36,642 bases of DNA from Tubiluchus corallicola (lineage: Eukaryota > Priapulida > Priapulimorpha > Priapulimorphida > Tubiluchidae), in assembly GCA_030141605.1 (NCBI GenBank), contig JAQGDQ010000568.1, forward strand, positions 102,501-139,142, given 5' to 3'. The notes under the pieces are model-generated. The model worked only from the letters and a program-made list of their open reading frames with translations. It had not been told where the DNA came from and searched no databases. Within the stretch, counting starts at the first letter, position 1; each line of letters starts with the position of its first letter. Shown piece by piece: positions 10,057-19,794 of this stretch. The position numbers were made by a program, and so were the translations under genes.

Positions 10057-13000
10057 TGGAAATGATAAGTCGAAATAAGTATGAAATAAATATTAGATAT
10101 ATTTATTGGGTAACAGAACACGTATACAAATATTTTACATACACACACTCCCACGAAAATATAATTAAAGCATTTATAGAAAACAAAAATATTTACACAT
10201 TTACAAACACGGGACGACGTCACATGTCGATGTATACCACAAATAAACGAATGTACAAGCTAATAAAACAATGAGTGAGTGAGGAAATCGGAAAACAAAT
10301 AAACAAACACTTAATAAACTTTGTCAGTTTTAGTTTGAAAAACATTCGAACATTTTTTTATTATCTGATTTGCCTACAGATGCGGAAGACGGAAACCGAC
10401 ATTATTTTTCCATCTAGTAGCAGGACTTCCGTTACTTATTGCTCACTTCGTTCCAGAAAATGCAGGCAAGTATGCAAGTGTAGCTAGCAGAATAGTTTGT
10501 ACGTGTTATTTTGATAAAACTGACAATTAAACCGTGCTACTTCCATATGTCTGTTTTATTTGCATAAACGGAGTCTTAAAAATAATAAGACTGAATCAGA
10601 TTTAGTATTATTTTGCGTACGATTGTCTGCAAAAGTTGTACTTTCATTATCTTATTTCCGTAATGTAATGTAATGTAAAATTTATTTATATGGCGCAGTA
10701 CATCATTTAAAATTTCAGCCCGCTGACCAAAATACATTTAATTCATAATTCATATGAAACATAAAGTATAAAAGACATTAAAAATTGAAATAATTCATCA
10801 TAAAAAGTACAATTTAAACAAATGTCTTTAAATAATTTCTATATGCAAATTAGTCACAAGCCTTAATTTATATGGAATAGATAAATAAGTGAAAACAGGC
10901 CTATGCAACAATTCATTTTCTATACCAATTTAACCAGTTTACTTTACATTTAACCATTACAATAACAACCATTGTACAGCTTCGTAACTAATATCCGTTC
11001 CCATTGTTGCCTCCCGTGTTGTTGCTTCCCAAACAAATTGCCAACTGTCACTGTAGATGCACCATCAATCAATTGATTTAAAGGACAAGAAAAGGGGTAC
11101 CTAAAGTAGATTTCAGAAAAATCGCCTTATGAAATTATATTACTTTATAGCAATTTTATGCGTATATCGTACTCGCATTGAAAGGATTTTTTGTCTTCAT
11201 TTTAAATTTCCCGCAATACTGTTCCGACGGCGCCATTACATGACGTCACGCAAACGTATCAGAGGAAGAAAATGCAATGTTAAACGATGTCCCCAAAAAA
11301 CTTTCCACGCAAAATTATATTGCGTAGCATTTCGATTACCTGCTTGAAAGACTTATGTGACTAGAAAAGAAAAATATTAATTATTTACAATTCTTTCAAT
11401 AATTGGTAAAATGTCGCTGACTCACCCTCCAGGGCGCACCACCCACTAACCAGAAACGTATTTTTAATCTTATTGACAAGATACAGTAATTTAAAATTTT
11501 ACTTAGTTGGTGACGTGTGCGCTACCGACGCTCTGATTATTTTTTCAAACTTTACAGAATGTTATCTAAACTTGTTTCACATGACTTACCGTAAAAATGG
11601 CTGCGTCTAACGGTCATCGCGGGAGTTTAAACTTATACTGTGTTACGGCCGATGCAAATCTAATACGCAAAAAGCCAGTATTTAAGTGGTATAAAATTTC
11701 AAGACGAATTTTTTAGCTTTATGTAAGTTGAGGGTTTTCTTATGTTTTAAGGCAACTTTGAGAAGGGACCTCAACCGAGTTCAAACTTTTGGTCCCTATA
11801 ACTTTGTAAGGTAAATTGTAACACAAATAAATGCATTGTAATACCTACTGCAAAAACTACAACGTTTGAATAAAAGAAAAACTAAGTGGAAAAGTACAGA
11901 TCAATACAATGCAATGCAATGCAATGTAATGCAATGCAATGCAATGTAATGCAATGCAATGCAATGCATGCAATCCAATACAATACAATACAATAAAATA
12001 CAATACAATACAATACAATACAATACAATACAATACAATACAATACAATACAATACAATACAATACAATACAATACAATACAATACAATACAATACAATA
12101 CAATACAATCATAATTGAACTGAACCTTTGCTAACTCACATAATTTTTCATACTTTACTCGCGAGTCTGTGTTAATACACAACGCAGCAGATGTTTCAAA
12201 AGCATCTACACGAAAAACTTCTTTTGAATCTTTCCCACCACTAATGTTTTGCCCATTCTAATTAATATTGTAGGCAACATTCTAATGTGTGTTTTAGGCA
12301 CTGCCAATTTATCATCCCTGATTACGACTTTGAATCTGGTTGGAAAATATGGAGTCGCCGCATCATTTAGCGCCATCTATTTGATTACTGCAGAAGTTTA
12401 TCCTACAGTTTTGCGGTTAGTATATGTAAGGGCAATAAATAAATATAATACGTCACGCCATTATTTAATGGCACTAGCTAAACTTGCCTGCAACAAAAGC
12501 AAGTAACAAATTTGATAAAACATTCGTCAAATTCTACTCTGGAACGTCTGAGACTAAGACCATTTGTCATATAAACTTTTCCTGTCTTTTATTGATTTAG
12601 AAGAAGTACGGTTCTGAAAAATCGAGTCAACCAAAAAAAGCTCTGGGTCAGCCGGGATTCGAACCCAAAATCTTGTGGTTACAGACCATTTGCGTCCAGC
12701 CATTTCAGCTGAGAGCCCATGTGGTCAAAGCAGATGTGAATTCTCATACTAATCAGTACACAATCAGTCAGAGTCACGTATCCACAGGATAATAGAAAAA
12801 CTATTACTAATTTATAAGATACCTATTGAGCCCAGTAGAGAAGCAAGGTCCACATAGCATTAGGCCGTAGTACAGAAAAATTCAAAGTTAAGTTTAGAAG
12901 AAAGAAGAAGCCTTATTTACTGAGCAACTTTCATCACGAAACTTTTACTTATTATTTTGCGCAATTTTGTAAAAACCATAATATTTTTGTTTTAATTAAC

Positions 13001-15516
13001 TTTGTGTATTATTACTATTTGCAGCAACACTGGACTTGGTATTTCATCATTTTCTGCCAGAATTGCAGCAGCAATTGCACCATTCACTGTATATTTTGTA
13101 AGTGTTACACGTAGAACACATTCCCAAATGATTTACAGATACAAATTTTTCTGCTTTCGGATTTTTTGTTCATTACCACATTGTGCTTATTTAACAATAA
13201 GCTTTTTCACAGTTGCAGCGATTGATGAGGATTGTGAAAAGGTCAAAGGTTAAGTGTACGAGACAACGCATTTGCGTACAGTTGACAACGCCACGCAGTT
13301 CAAGCTATTGTAATAGCAACAGTTTTGACAGCTAGCTAGAAACTTACCTAGTCCATTTTTCTTGTTCCCAAGCAATGTCCTGCTAGTAAACCATGCACAG
13401 ACTAATGCATAATTAAGTAAAGTTTACATAAAGCAGCTGAAGTTACTGAACTGATGCCCACGACTTTGCTTTACCCACATGTCGCCCACGACGGCGTTAG
13501 TTAAGACGCGTTGCTGTGGTTCCATATCTTTTGACCTACAACAACTGCGCGTGCACATAACGAAACAAGCCATTGATCTGTCTGTCCATCGTTAAACCTG
13601 TTACTTATTCAAACCGTATTCATATACTGCCTTCTGAACACGACATTATGCAGCTTCTTCCATTTTGGAATGACCAAGTTAGGCTTTATAGTCGAAAGAG
13701 CCAACCAATGAACTCGTCCTGTGCCTTTTTCACATTCATCCTAAACAAACTACTGAATTTCCATACAGACATAGCAAGAGAGCACGTGTTAGCTTACGTG
13801 GTGTCTTGGTTTAGTAGTCAGTGGACAGTTCAATCGTTGGTGCTCCCAGGCCAGACTGACAGCCTACTGATCCAATGCTGAGAAAGCTCAAAGGTGAAAT
13901 ACATCGTATGTCCTTTGTGAAGTTTCATTTTTACACAAAAACAGAAAGAAAATGCTCCAGCTAAGATTTTCTGATGCTTTTCACTTTTTCTTGGTGGTTT
14001 ATGTAAGAGGAAATCTGGAACTTGATTTTGCGCGTTTTTCTCGTTAGATGACGCCAGCGATATACGTGACTTAGTTACGTCAGCATTTGCGTTTTGGTTA
14101 CAGCATTGTTTACAAATTCAGCGTCACAGAAACGACGCGGTATCCATGAAAGCCGTTGCTAACACATTTGTTTTTCTGCGATTTTCCGAAATTCCACGAG
14201 CAAGACCGAATAAAATGTTTTTTTTTTGGGAGGGGGATTCAACTTCGAGACTCGATTTCATTAGACAGGAAGCCATGAAATTGAATAGAATTAGTGTCAA
14301 ATTTTAATTCCGTTGGCGCTTTTATTTAAGGAAAACGTGACTTCAAAATTTACCTTTAAGAAAGTTTCTCAAAAATGTTCGATGTTCGATAGTTTGGTCT
14401 TTCAATTTCTGTTTCGTTATCTTTCGATTAGTAGATAAACTTGGCGTTAATATCAATTATCATATCCATTTGCTATTAGTTGCTGCAAGTCAGGACATGT
14501 AGAATTTTCACTACCATTTGTAATGCTATATGACTGTGCATATATGTAGTTACATTTTAGAGTAGTTTTTATGTGCCATGTAAATGTTTTATTTTTCTAT
14601 ATGTCTTTATGCAGAAAGAAAAGTAATTTAACCTATTGTACATTGTCATCAACATTAATAACGTATTTTTGGTGAATCAGTGGTGCACACTGGGAAGGCG
14701 TTGCAGTGCAGACTTTACCAGGTGATGCGAATATTTTAAATTATGAAGAATTTTCTTTACATAAACCTTTCAAACAGTAAGCGTAATATTAAGTAATGCA
14801 ACTTTGTGTGGAAAGTTTTTTTGGGATATACTTTAACATTTCCTTTTCTGCTTCCCTTTAATTGGCTCAGGCAGGTATATCGTTTTGTATCTTTCTTCTA
14901 TCTTTTTTCTTTTTTAATTAAAAAGTTCTGTTGTACGTCAAACTTGTTATAAATTTAATCTTCGCATGAAATACTACATTGAAGTGCCGTATTAGACAGT
15001 ATCAATTTTTCAGTAAAACATTTAATAAAGATTTTTATCTTAGTTTTTACCAATTTCCCACCGCTTGGAGCGCTTCGAATCAACCTTCCAAATCTCTGCT
15101 AATTCATAAATACCCGCAGGCAACAACTCCTAAGCATTACTCTCATCATAAGCTCACCTTCCCCTTTAAATAAATTCAACAGCTGCGCCACATTACTCCA
15201 TCCTTTTTTGTACATTTCAGCGGTTTTTTTTGTTTCTGTCATGATTCACTTTTGTTTACAGCAACAAAAAACACCTGCAGTTCAACCAATATTGTTTGGG
15301 ACATTGGCTTTAACAGCTGGCTTGTTGATAATGCTTGTACCGGAAACAAGTTGCCGCACGCTTCCTGAAACGTTAGATGAATATACTGATTGGGTAAAAA
15401 ATGATGAGAGAAGGGATACTGAAAAAGTGGCGACCCAGCAAGCTAATGACAATAATATCAAAGAATCCATGGTGAAGACCGAGCAAGTTTCAGTTAAATA
15501 CGAAACATCTGTATAA
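5418..15516 (+). CDS. SLC22-family organic cation/anion transporter, complete, 9 exons, 559 aa
   Basis: Exons: 5418-5750, 5968-6198, 6390-6586, 8259-8486, 9639-9773, 10380-10465, 12274-12415, 13025-13097, 15262-15516. They total 1680 bp and all phases close. By family it moves organic ions across the plasma membrane. TM1 (about 17-45) precedes a large extracellular loop (about 46-118) with Cys53, 81, 94 and 116 and glycosylation site NLT at 85-87. The loop ends in the SLC22 signature TEWDLVCD (110-117). The major-facilitator motif ADYLGRK is at 144-150. The second half has [25 protein letters not shown] (376-382) and [16 protein letters not shown]. After TM12 comes [11 protein letters not shown] and a hydrophilic tail. 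Length matches the family (about 550 aa). Intron 6 is GC-AG. Start chosen at 5418 because an acceptor at 5405 cuts off the upstream repeat frame. Cation versus anion preference cannot be read here. Confidence 0.95.
6678..7050 (+). repeat. Intronic repeat R2, copy 1 (SLC22 intron 3)
   Basis: Same orientation and layout as 13199-13568: AAGCCTTTTCAATG, then GGTCAAAGGTTAAGTGTAC, GACAACGCATTT, ACAGCTAGCTAGAA and TGCGCGTGCGCAC in the same order. Near the ends, AGGTCAAAGGTTAAG on the left and, read on minus, AGGTTAAAGGTTAAG on the right form a subterminal inverted repeat, so it is probably a MITE. Confidence 0.75.
7051..8258 (+). other. Rest of SLC22 intron 3; nothing recognised
   Basis: AT-rich intron. 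At 7960-8035 a short duplicated phrase (TTGTTTCGTTTAAAATTAC) appears twice. I see no exon-like segment; the acceptor TCTGTTATAG ends at 8258. Confidence 0.6.
8508..8916 (-). mobile_element. hAT-like MITE family M1, copy 1 (SLC22 intron 4)
   Basis: The left end CAGGGAAGTATCAAAAC and the right end GCTTAATGCGCCCCTG match the ends of the copies at 9081 and 32280, in reverse orientation. The interior shares the phrase that reads ACACACCACAGGCAG on minus. No clear target duplication flanks this copy. It begins 22 nt after the exon 4 donor. Confidence 0.65.
9081..9530 (+). mobile_element. hAT-like MITE family M1, copy 2 (SLC22 intron 4)
   Basis: It starts CAGTGGCGTA and ends TGCGCCCCTG, a short terminal inverted repeat. 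The flanks are GTCACTGT (9073-9080) and GTCACTCA (9531-9538), a 6-of-8 match expected for an aged hAT target duplication. Shares ACACACCACAAGCAGTTA with the 32.3-kb copy. Non-coding. Confidence 0.75.
9946..10056. repeat. (AAT)n microsatellite in SLC22 intron 5
   Basis: Imperfect AAT runs followed by a nearly pure AAT/ATA tract. The poly-Asn and poly-Ile frames here are repeat artefacts. Confidence 0.95.
10466..10467 (+). other. Non-canonical GC donor of SLC22 intron 6
   Basis: The exon ends ...AATGCAG and the intron starts GCAAGT, the strong consensus of GC-AG introns. Joining 10465 to 12274 makes a Gly codon (G+GC) and keeps the family-typical frame (VPENAGNILMC). A GT donor in the same place would not restore the frame as well. 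Confidence 0.88.
10490..11269 (+). other. SLC22 intron 6, first part; AATGT repeat and low-copy-looking sequence
   Basis: TAATGTAATGTAATG followed by TTTATTTATATGGCGCAG at about 10664-10700 looks like a dispersed short repeat of the kind common in marine invertebrate genomes. Nothing else is recognisable. Confidence 0.45.
11270..11790 (+). repeat. Dispersed repeat family R1, fullest copy (SLC22 intron 6)
   Basis: It runs from ATGTTAAACGATGTCCCC through ACCTGCTTGAAAGAC, GCACCACCCACTAACC, TTAGTTGGTGACG and TTGTTTCACATGACTTACCG to a start-codon region reading [13 protein letters not shown] (from about 11596). The frame then continues with ISRRIF, a stop, and LYVS. Copies at 1.4-2.1, 14.7 and 29.8 kb share parts in the same order. 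Confidence 0.75.
11903..12109. repeat. Pentanucleotide microsatellite (AATGC/AATAC)n in SLC22 intron 6
   Basis: Starts as AATGC/AATGT units and changes to pure AATAC after about 11975. The reading frames [10 protein letters not shown] on minus come from the repeat. Confidence 0.97.
12648..12735 (-). repeat. tRNA-like sequence (SINE head or tRNA pseudogene) in SLC22 intron 7
   Basis: On minus, GGGTTCGAATCCC (12666-12654) is a perfect polymerase III B box, preceded about 50 nt earlier by CTCAGCTGAAATGGCTGG, which resembles an A box and D arm. The acceptor stem pairs poorly (TGGGCTC with TGACCCA), so this is a SINE head or dead tRNA, not a working gene. Confidence 0.5.
13199..13568 (+). repeat. 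Intronic repeat R2, copy 2 (SLC22 intron 8)
   Basis: Collinear with 6678-7050, sharing GGTCAAAGGTTAAGTGTAC, GACAACGCATTT, GACAGCTAGCTAGAA and TGCGCGTGCAC. The left edge abuts TTTTTCACAGTTGCAG. Both copies lie in introns of the same gene in the same orientation. Confidence 0.75.
13569..14640 (+). other. SLC22 intron 8 middle part; nothing recognised
   Basis: The plus frame at 13573-13881 has no recognisable domain and no exon borders fitting the SLC22 frame. The rest is AT-rich intron. Confidence 0.5.
14645..14850 (-). repeat. Dispersed repeat family R1, 5' part only (SLC22 intron 8)
   Basis: On minus it reads ATGTTAAAGTATATCCC, AAAAAAACTTTCCACAC, ACTGTTTGAAAGG, CACCTGGTAAAG, then ACTGATTCACCAAAAATACG. 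It lacks the MAASNG part. Confidence 0.65.
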
Positions 15517-15642
15517 AGTCTATTTGTTTGTGTAGTTTCCTACCAATTAATTTTCCAATAGAAAAGAAGTTGTGAAATCTTATTTCACCTCTACAATTTC
15601 CTGGTACAAATTAAATGAAATGATGCAATGCTCAAATGAATT

Positions 15643-15648
15643 AATAAA
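15643..15648 (+). terminator. Likely poly(A) signal of SLC22
   Basis: AATAAA lies about 127 nt after the SLC22 stop at 15516, a normal 3' UTR distance. It is the first such hexamer in the downstream sequence. Confidence 0.6.
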
Positions 15649-15793
15649 AAGAAAAATTTCATTCATTACGTCGTTTGGCTTGTAATTTTCTTGTTTATTG
15701 TATTCCTCTTTCAGTCTTTCTATGGCCACGCCTTTCCTGCTGTTAACGGTTTTTCTTTTAGCGTGGAAGCTGGCTTCTTCGACTTCGCAGGTC

Positions 15794-15985
15794 TCATTCA
15801 TCCTCGTTCTGCAGAATTTCTTCTTTAATTGTGTCCAGAGGTTCTAATTCACACTCACTACTATCTTGGTAACATCTATCAATTCTTTCCCATTCACAGC
15901 TTGTTGACGTATTTTCTTAGTGTGGGCTTGACCTGCATTTCAGCTTACCATCTACCCACATCCCACATATTTTCTTCCCAGTGAT
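15794..15985 (-). pseudogene. MCT-C relic: decayed last exon of an SLC16-like gene
   Basis: On minus, this aligns with the C-terminal tail exon of MCT-B (19795-19975). TIKEEILQNEDE-stop corresponds to TIKEEIPQNEEQ-stop, and CYQDSSECELEPLD corresponds to CSQDSEGDLSPLQ. An in-frame TAA and length differences upstream show it is dead. It is the 3' end of the relic whose exon 1 lies at 17950-18495. Confidence 0.75.
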
Positions 15986-15994
15986 TAGGGATAT

Positions 15995-15995
15995 G

Positions 15996-16035
<40 letters not shown>
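15995..16035. repeat. (GA)n microsatellite
   Basis: About 40 bp of GA with one GAAAGA interruption, next to the MCT-C relic exon. Confidence 0.95.
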
Positions 16036-16299
16036 TACAGAACGATCGAAAAAGTTAAATAAACTGAAAAAACTGAATGTCTTGTTCTTTCCTTTAGGTC
16101 AAACACTCACTCACTCAGCCCGTTGTTTTGAAGCATATGTACCCCAAATTATGAAGCACCATCATCGTTATACCAATCATTAATATTTTAACTCAATTAA
16201 TAACAAACCAGTTCAGTTCAGTTCCGGGTCTCAAACGTTTTCGTATCAAGAGGAGCAGTGAAAAACTACTACTTGACAGAAGAAAACATTCTTAGTGCA

Positions 16300-17551
16300 C
16301 ATAAACTTTGCAACGTCTTTCCATTATATCACTGATTAGCTTTTTTACCTATATTCTGAAATAAAATGCAAATTATTCGATCATCATCAGAAACTCCTTC
16401 CCATGAAACAATTCTTCTTTCATTTTCGTAGAGAGAGCACTTCAAAGAAACGTGCCCTAAGTTTCTCTATAACTCTGAACCACATTTACACTTCCTGTCA
16501 TTCTCTTTTATCCTCCACTTACAAAAGGAATTTCCATTGACCTCCAGTGCACCAATCCTTGTTTTTATTACTAACAGTTCTGAATCATACATCATTCATC
16601 CAGATTTCATAATACGGCTTTTGTTTATATTCTTTATACCTAATAGCAATAGAATATTCTGTCTATCTATTCTGCCATAATTGTAAAAACTTTTCTCTCA
16701 CTCTATGTTCGATGAAATTATCCCAGCATCTTTTTCAAAAAGCGTTATCAGAAAGATTGGAAGTTATTCTTTCCAATCCATCCAGCGATAAATCACTCAA
16801 TGCTAGAATGTTCCCATACACTGATAAATTAAATTTATCTGCTAGAAAGGTCAGCCTGCGGACCCATTTAGATCTCTCTTAACCAATCTCTCACTGTCCA
16901 TAAATATGATTCTGTTCAAATATTTCAAACGTGCCTTGATCTCTCTTTCTTCAAATGATGAAAAACCAACCTCACCTCTTATCGCACACCCACAACTAGT
17001 TTTCCAAATCCATCTTGCAAACGAATCCTATAAACTATCGTACAAGTCTATTTCATTTTAGTAAAAGATTCTGCCAACACAACCAAACATAATCTTAGGC
17101 ATAATCATTGCTTTCCACCTAGTTCTTCTAACCTCCCGTCTAGCATCTGAAGACATAGCAGCTTAATAGCCCCAATCTCTCTTCTGGGAATTCAATAGTT
17201 CTCAAACCTGGGCATCTTTCTTTCCACCTGTTTTTGTTTTCAGGTTCTCTTAACAAAATTCCTAAATATTTCTGTTTTGACGAGTTTTTTTAACTTAAAT
17301 CCAGATAACTTGAATTGATCATCTTCTAGAATGTCATTCCCTGCTAATAATAGTGAGACACATTTCTTGGGACTGAAACTCATACCATACTGTGTACCAA
17401 CATTCTCTGCTATCTTTAGCAGATTATACATCCCTTGCTGTTCTTCCGCAAAAGTGATCACATATACTGCAAAACAACCAAAACATTTATACCACAAGTA
17501 AAATCCTTCTTTTGAGTTTACTAATATTTCTAATACATTGCAACCCTCCAT
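16300..17551 (-). mobile_element. Non-LTR retrotransposon (LINE) fragment, reverse transcriptase C-terminal half, broken
   Basis: On minus, the frame 17551-17240 has VYVITFAEEQQGMYNLLKIA followed by YGMSFSPKKCV, the pattern of LINE reverse transcriptases after the YADD box (here decayed to VYVIT), and then FKLKKLVKTEIFRN. Further downstream (about 16560-16400), with stops and frameshifts, comes KTRIGALEVNGNSFCKWRI, then KCKCGSEL and GHVSLKCSLY. That is the C-x-C-G...H-V-x3-C motif seen at the C-terminus of several LINE clades. The fragment lies between the two relic exons of MCT-C, in the same orientation. Confidence 0.75.
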
Positions 17552-17949
17552 TTGCAGGGCAAAAATTCACAAGTGTAAAACTTTTGATACCGTTTATTGG
17601 ACAAGATCAATAGGTGAACGACCAAACATCTGTTTGATAGATGCGGATAATATAGATATGCATAGCTGTGGATGGATAGAAACAACCCGCCAGATGCTGT
17701 TCTGATCACACCATTTAATTGGTCGCGGAAGCATCCCTGTTTTTTTGCCATCCGTGTGAGTGGTGCGTAGAAGATATACGTGTGCCATGTACAACTGGGC
17801 TAATTAATAAATGCTATAGATCAACAAAAGCTACTAAATTGTCACACTTATATTCTCTTGTAGCAATAATAGCGCTGATTGATACAGCAAAAAACTTAAA
17901 AAATGTTACTTATATATAATCAAAATATAAGCCTGACTACACATTTAGC
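17552..17949. other. No gene recognised
   Basis: Sequence between the LINE fragment and relic MCT-C exon 1. It may include more decayed LINE on minus, but I cannot place it in the reverse transcriptase frame with confidence. Confidence 0.4.
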
Positions 17950-18495
17950 CTGCATCAGCCCTGTAGGGCTACTTCTTTAAAATTCTTCAAGAAATGCTAC
18001 ATAAAAGGCGCCATATGCATAGAGCATCCTGCTAGATACAATGTTCCTAACACAACTAGTAAAATAGACTAGCCAAGAACATCAATTGTCATGCTGTTCC
18101 TCATCAATTTTGTCATTTTCTTCAGTTTTGGCTTTAGCAATTATGTCTACTGAAATTCCCAGCATCACCTTTGCTAATTTTGTGACGTAGAGAGTTCTCT
18201 TGCAACTTGTTGCGCAACTTCTCTTTGATGGCACGTTCAGATGTAGAGAGTTCTCTTGCAACTTGTTGCACAACTTTTTGATAGCACGTCTAGACGTACA
18301 GAGTTCTCTTGCAACTCGTTGCGCAACTTCTCCTTGATGGTACGTTCATACGTAGAGAGTTCTCTTGCAATATGTTTTCGCAACTTCTTTTTGATGGCAT
18401 GTTCATTCATAGAGAGTTCTCTCGAAACTTGTTACACAACAAATTGCGAGAGACTCTCTACATTTGAACGCGCAATTTGAAGCCCCAGCCTCCAT
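17950..18495 (-). pseudogene. MCT-C relic: first exon of an SLC16-like gene, split by a repeat insertion
   Basis: The start region at 18495 reads MEAGAS, matching MCT-B's MEAEVI. After an inserted repeat (18187-18473) homology resumes at about 18180: AAAGGTGATGCTG, then EENDKIDEEQHDN in one frame followed by a stop. The TM1 region continues in another frame to CTTGAAGAATTTTAAAG and the old exon end GATGCAG. The donor is now GCTAAA. Together with the relic at 15794-15985 this is one dead gene on minus. The upstream flank (18496-18730) is homologous to the MCT-B 5' flank (25350-25560), for example TTTAAATGAACARACTT and GATTGTCCG-like phrases. Confidence 0.8.
18187..18473. repeat. Foldback element with internal tandem units (about 58 bp x 5) inside relic exon 1
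   Basis: GTAGAGAGTTCTCTTGCAAC recurs at about 58-bp spacing (18187, 18245, then decayed copies), separated by GATGGCACGTTCA-like links. The right end carries the inverse (GCGAGAGACTCTCTACATTT). The ends and interior match the small MITE at 25629-25738 (TTCAGATGTAGAAACTTCTC, GCAACTTGTTGCGCAA). It looks like one MITE that inserted in the exon and then expanded as a minisatellite. Confidence 0.75.
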
Positions 18496-18731
18496 ATTAA
18501 TATGAATTTAAATGAACAAACTTTTTCTGAACAATTGTTCTAAAGCCTGATTGTCCGAAAAATGTTGAATGCAGAACTCTTTTCACTTGTATTGTTTTTG
18601 TCTGAACAATATAAGGTAAGCTTTGTTTAGCATGATTTCCACACAGTAAGCTATGGGCTTTGTAGAAGCTTGTGTTTTTATGGTTAAAAATACAGTTTGT
18701 AATTATTAATCGTGGCAAATAATTTTTTCAG

Positions 18732-18818
18732 AAGCAAAAGGCATCGGCTGTTCAGCTCATTCTGTTTGGAACACAGGCTTTCAAAGCTTTGGAAAAAATA
18801 TTAAAAGAAATAATATAA
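18732..18818 (+). pseudogene. Relic of an SLC22 last exon
   Basis: After an acceptor-like TTTTTTCAG (ending 18731) the frame reads KQKASAVQLILFGTQAF, matching [17 protein letters not shown] at the start of exon 9 of the complete SLC22 gene. It then diverges and stops at 18816-18818, missing TM12 and the tail. It lies directly upstream of relic MCT-C exon 1 in divergent orientation, the same arrangement as MCT-A and the complete SLC22. Confidence 0.68.
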
Positions 18819-18879
18819 AAATTTGCCTTGCCAACTAACTAATAATAATAGTACAACAAAGATTTTCCAATGAAATTTG

Positions 18880-19790
18880 ACTAAGCCTCGTTTATGTTTA
18901 ATACTAAAGTTTTTTACTATAGTTTCTGAAAAAAATATAGTAATTCAATTTAAACCTGACAGACAGAAAGTTAAGTCAACAAGCAACATTATAATTTTCT
19001 AGTGCTGTTTAGGTGAAGTGATGTAAACTCGATAAATAAATAAATAAATAAATTCCATTAAATTACTATTGCGTACAGAAAAGTTTTATCTCTTCTTATA
19101 CGTTTGACATGTCATTTACCCTACTTATTAATTTTATTGCACACTAAAAGCATGATGTCTTAGATAGTCGATATAGTCACTGTCGCATAAGGTATCTTAA
19201 CGATCAAGTCATTTTCTCCTAAGATATGACAACCTTCTCCAAAAACTCATTTTTTGTCTGTGTAACCAAAGTTTTTTTAATTACATAAATTATATATTTC
19301 AAGTGAAAGATAGTAACGTCTGTTCTATGTTCAGTTTTGTTTCTGAAAAATGGAAAGTACCGAATGGTACTGTTATTATTTGTTTAGCATCGTTTCTGTT
19401 TAATGATTCAATTTAAAGTTGACTGGCAGAAACATAAGTCAACCTTACACTTTACTCCTGCAGTTTAATTGAAGTGATAAAAACTTATAAATAAGTAAGT
19501 TCAATTCTACCTACTTGCAATAAAATAATTGAGTAAATGGCAGGTCAAACCTACAAGAACAGACATAGCTTTCCATTATTACACTGATTACTAATTTATT
19601 TGATATACTAATGACAGGATCAACCGTCATAAAGACATTTCTCCTAAAAAATGTCAACGTTCCACAAAAAAACATTTTTCGTTTGTGTACCCAAGGCTTT
19701 TTTCATTTATATAGACTTCATGTCAAGCAAATGATATTACAGATTGTTTTTTCACTAGTTTTGTTGGTGAACAATGCTAAGTACTGAGCA
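18880..19790. repeat. Old tandem duplication of about 430 bp
   Basis: Two diverged copies (about 18890-19320 and 19330-19790) share, in order, TTTCTGAAAAA, ATTCAATTTAAA, GACAGRCAGAAA, GTCAAC, AAGTGAT, TTCTCCTAA, ATTTTTYGTYTGTGTA and a final CAAGTGAAAG/CAAGCAAATG phrase. A piece of the same sequence (CTTTCCATTATATCACTGAT) also lies at about 16317, near relic MCT-C exon 8. So this is the ancestral MCT 3' flank. Confidence 0.6.
19595..19600 (-). terminator. Possible poly(A) signal of MCT-B
   Basis: AATAAA on minus, about 195 nt after the MCT-B stop. It lies in the duplicated 3' flank. No alternative closer hexamer is evident. Confidence 0.4.
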
Positions 19791-19794
19791 GGTA

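Noticed and set aside
11857-12182. Long minus frames reading [10 protein letters not shown]
   Set aside because: They are the pentanucleotide repeat read in frame. All frames are open because the repeat lacks stops.
12648-12735. Functional tRNA gene on minus
   Set aside because: The B box is perfect but the acceptor and anticodon stems do not pair well. Kept only as a tRNA-like repeat.
15208-15261. Alternative earlier start of SLC22 exon 9 at an acceptor-like TTTCAG (15222)
   Set aside because: That acceptor would leave the wrong phase for the preceding exon, which ends in phase 0. The acceptor at 15261 closes the frame.
17576-17626. Plus-strand FDTVYW phrase like a reverse transcriptase motif
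   Set aside because: It is a short match on the strand opposite to the LINE remnant, with no supporting sequence around it. Likely chance.
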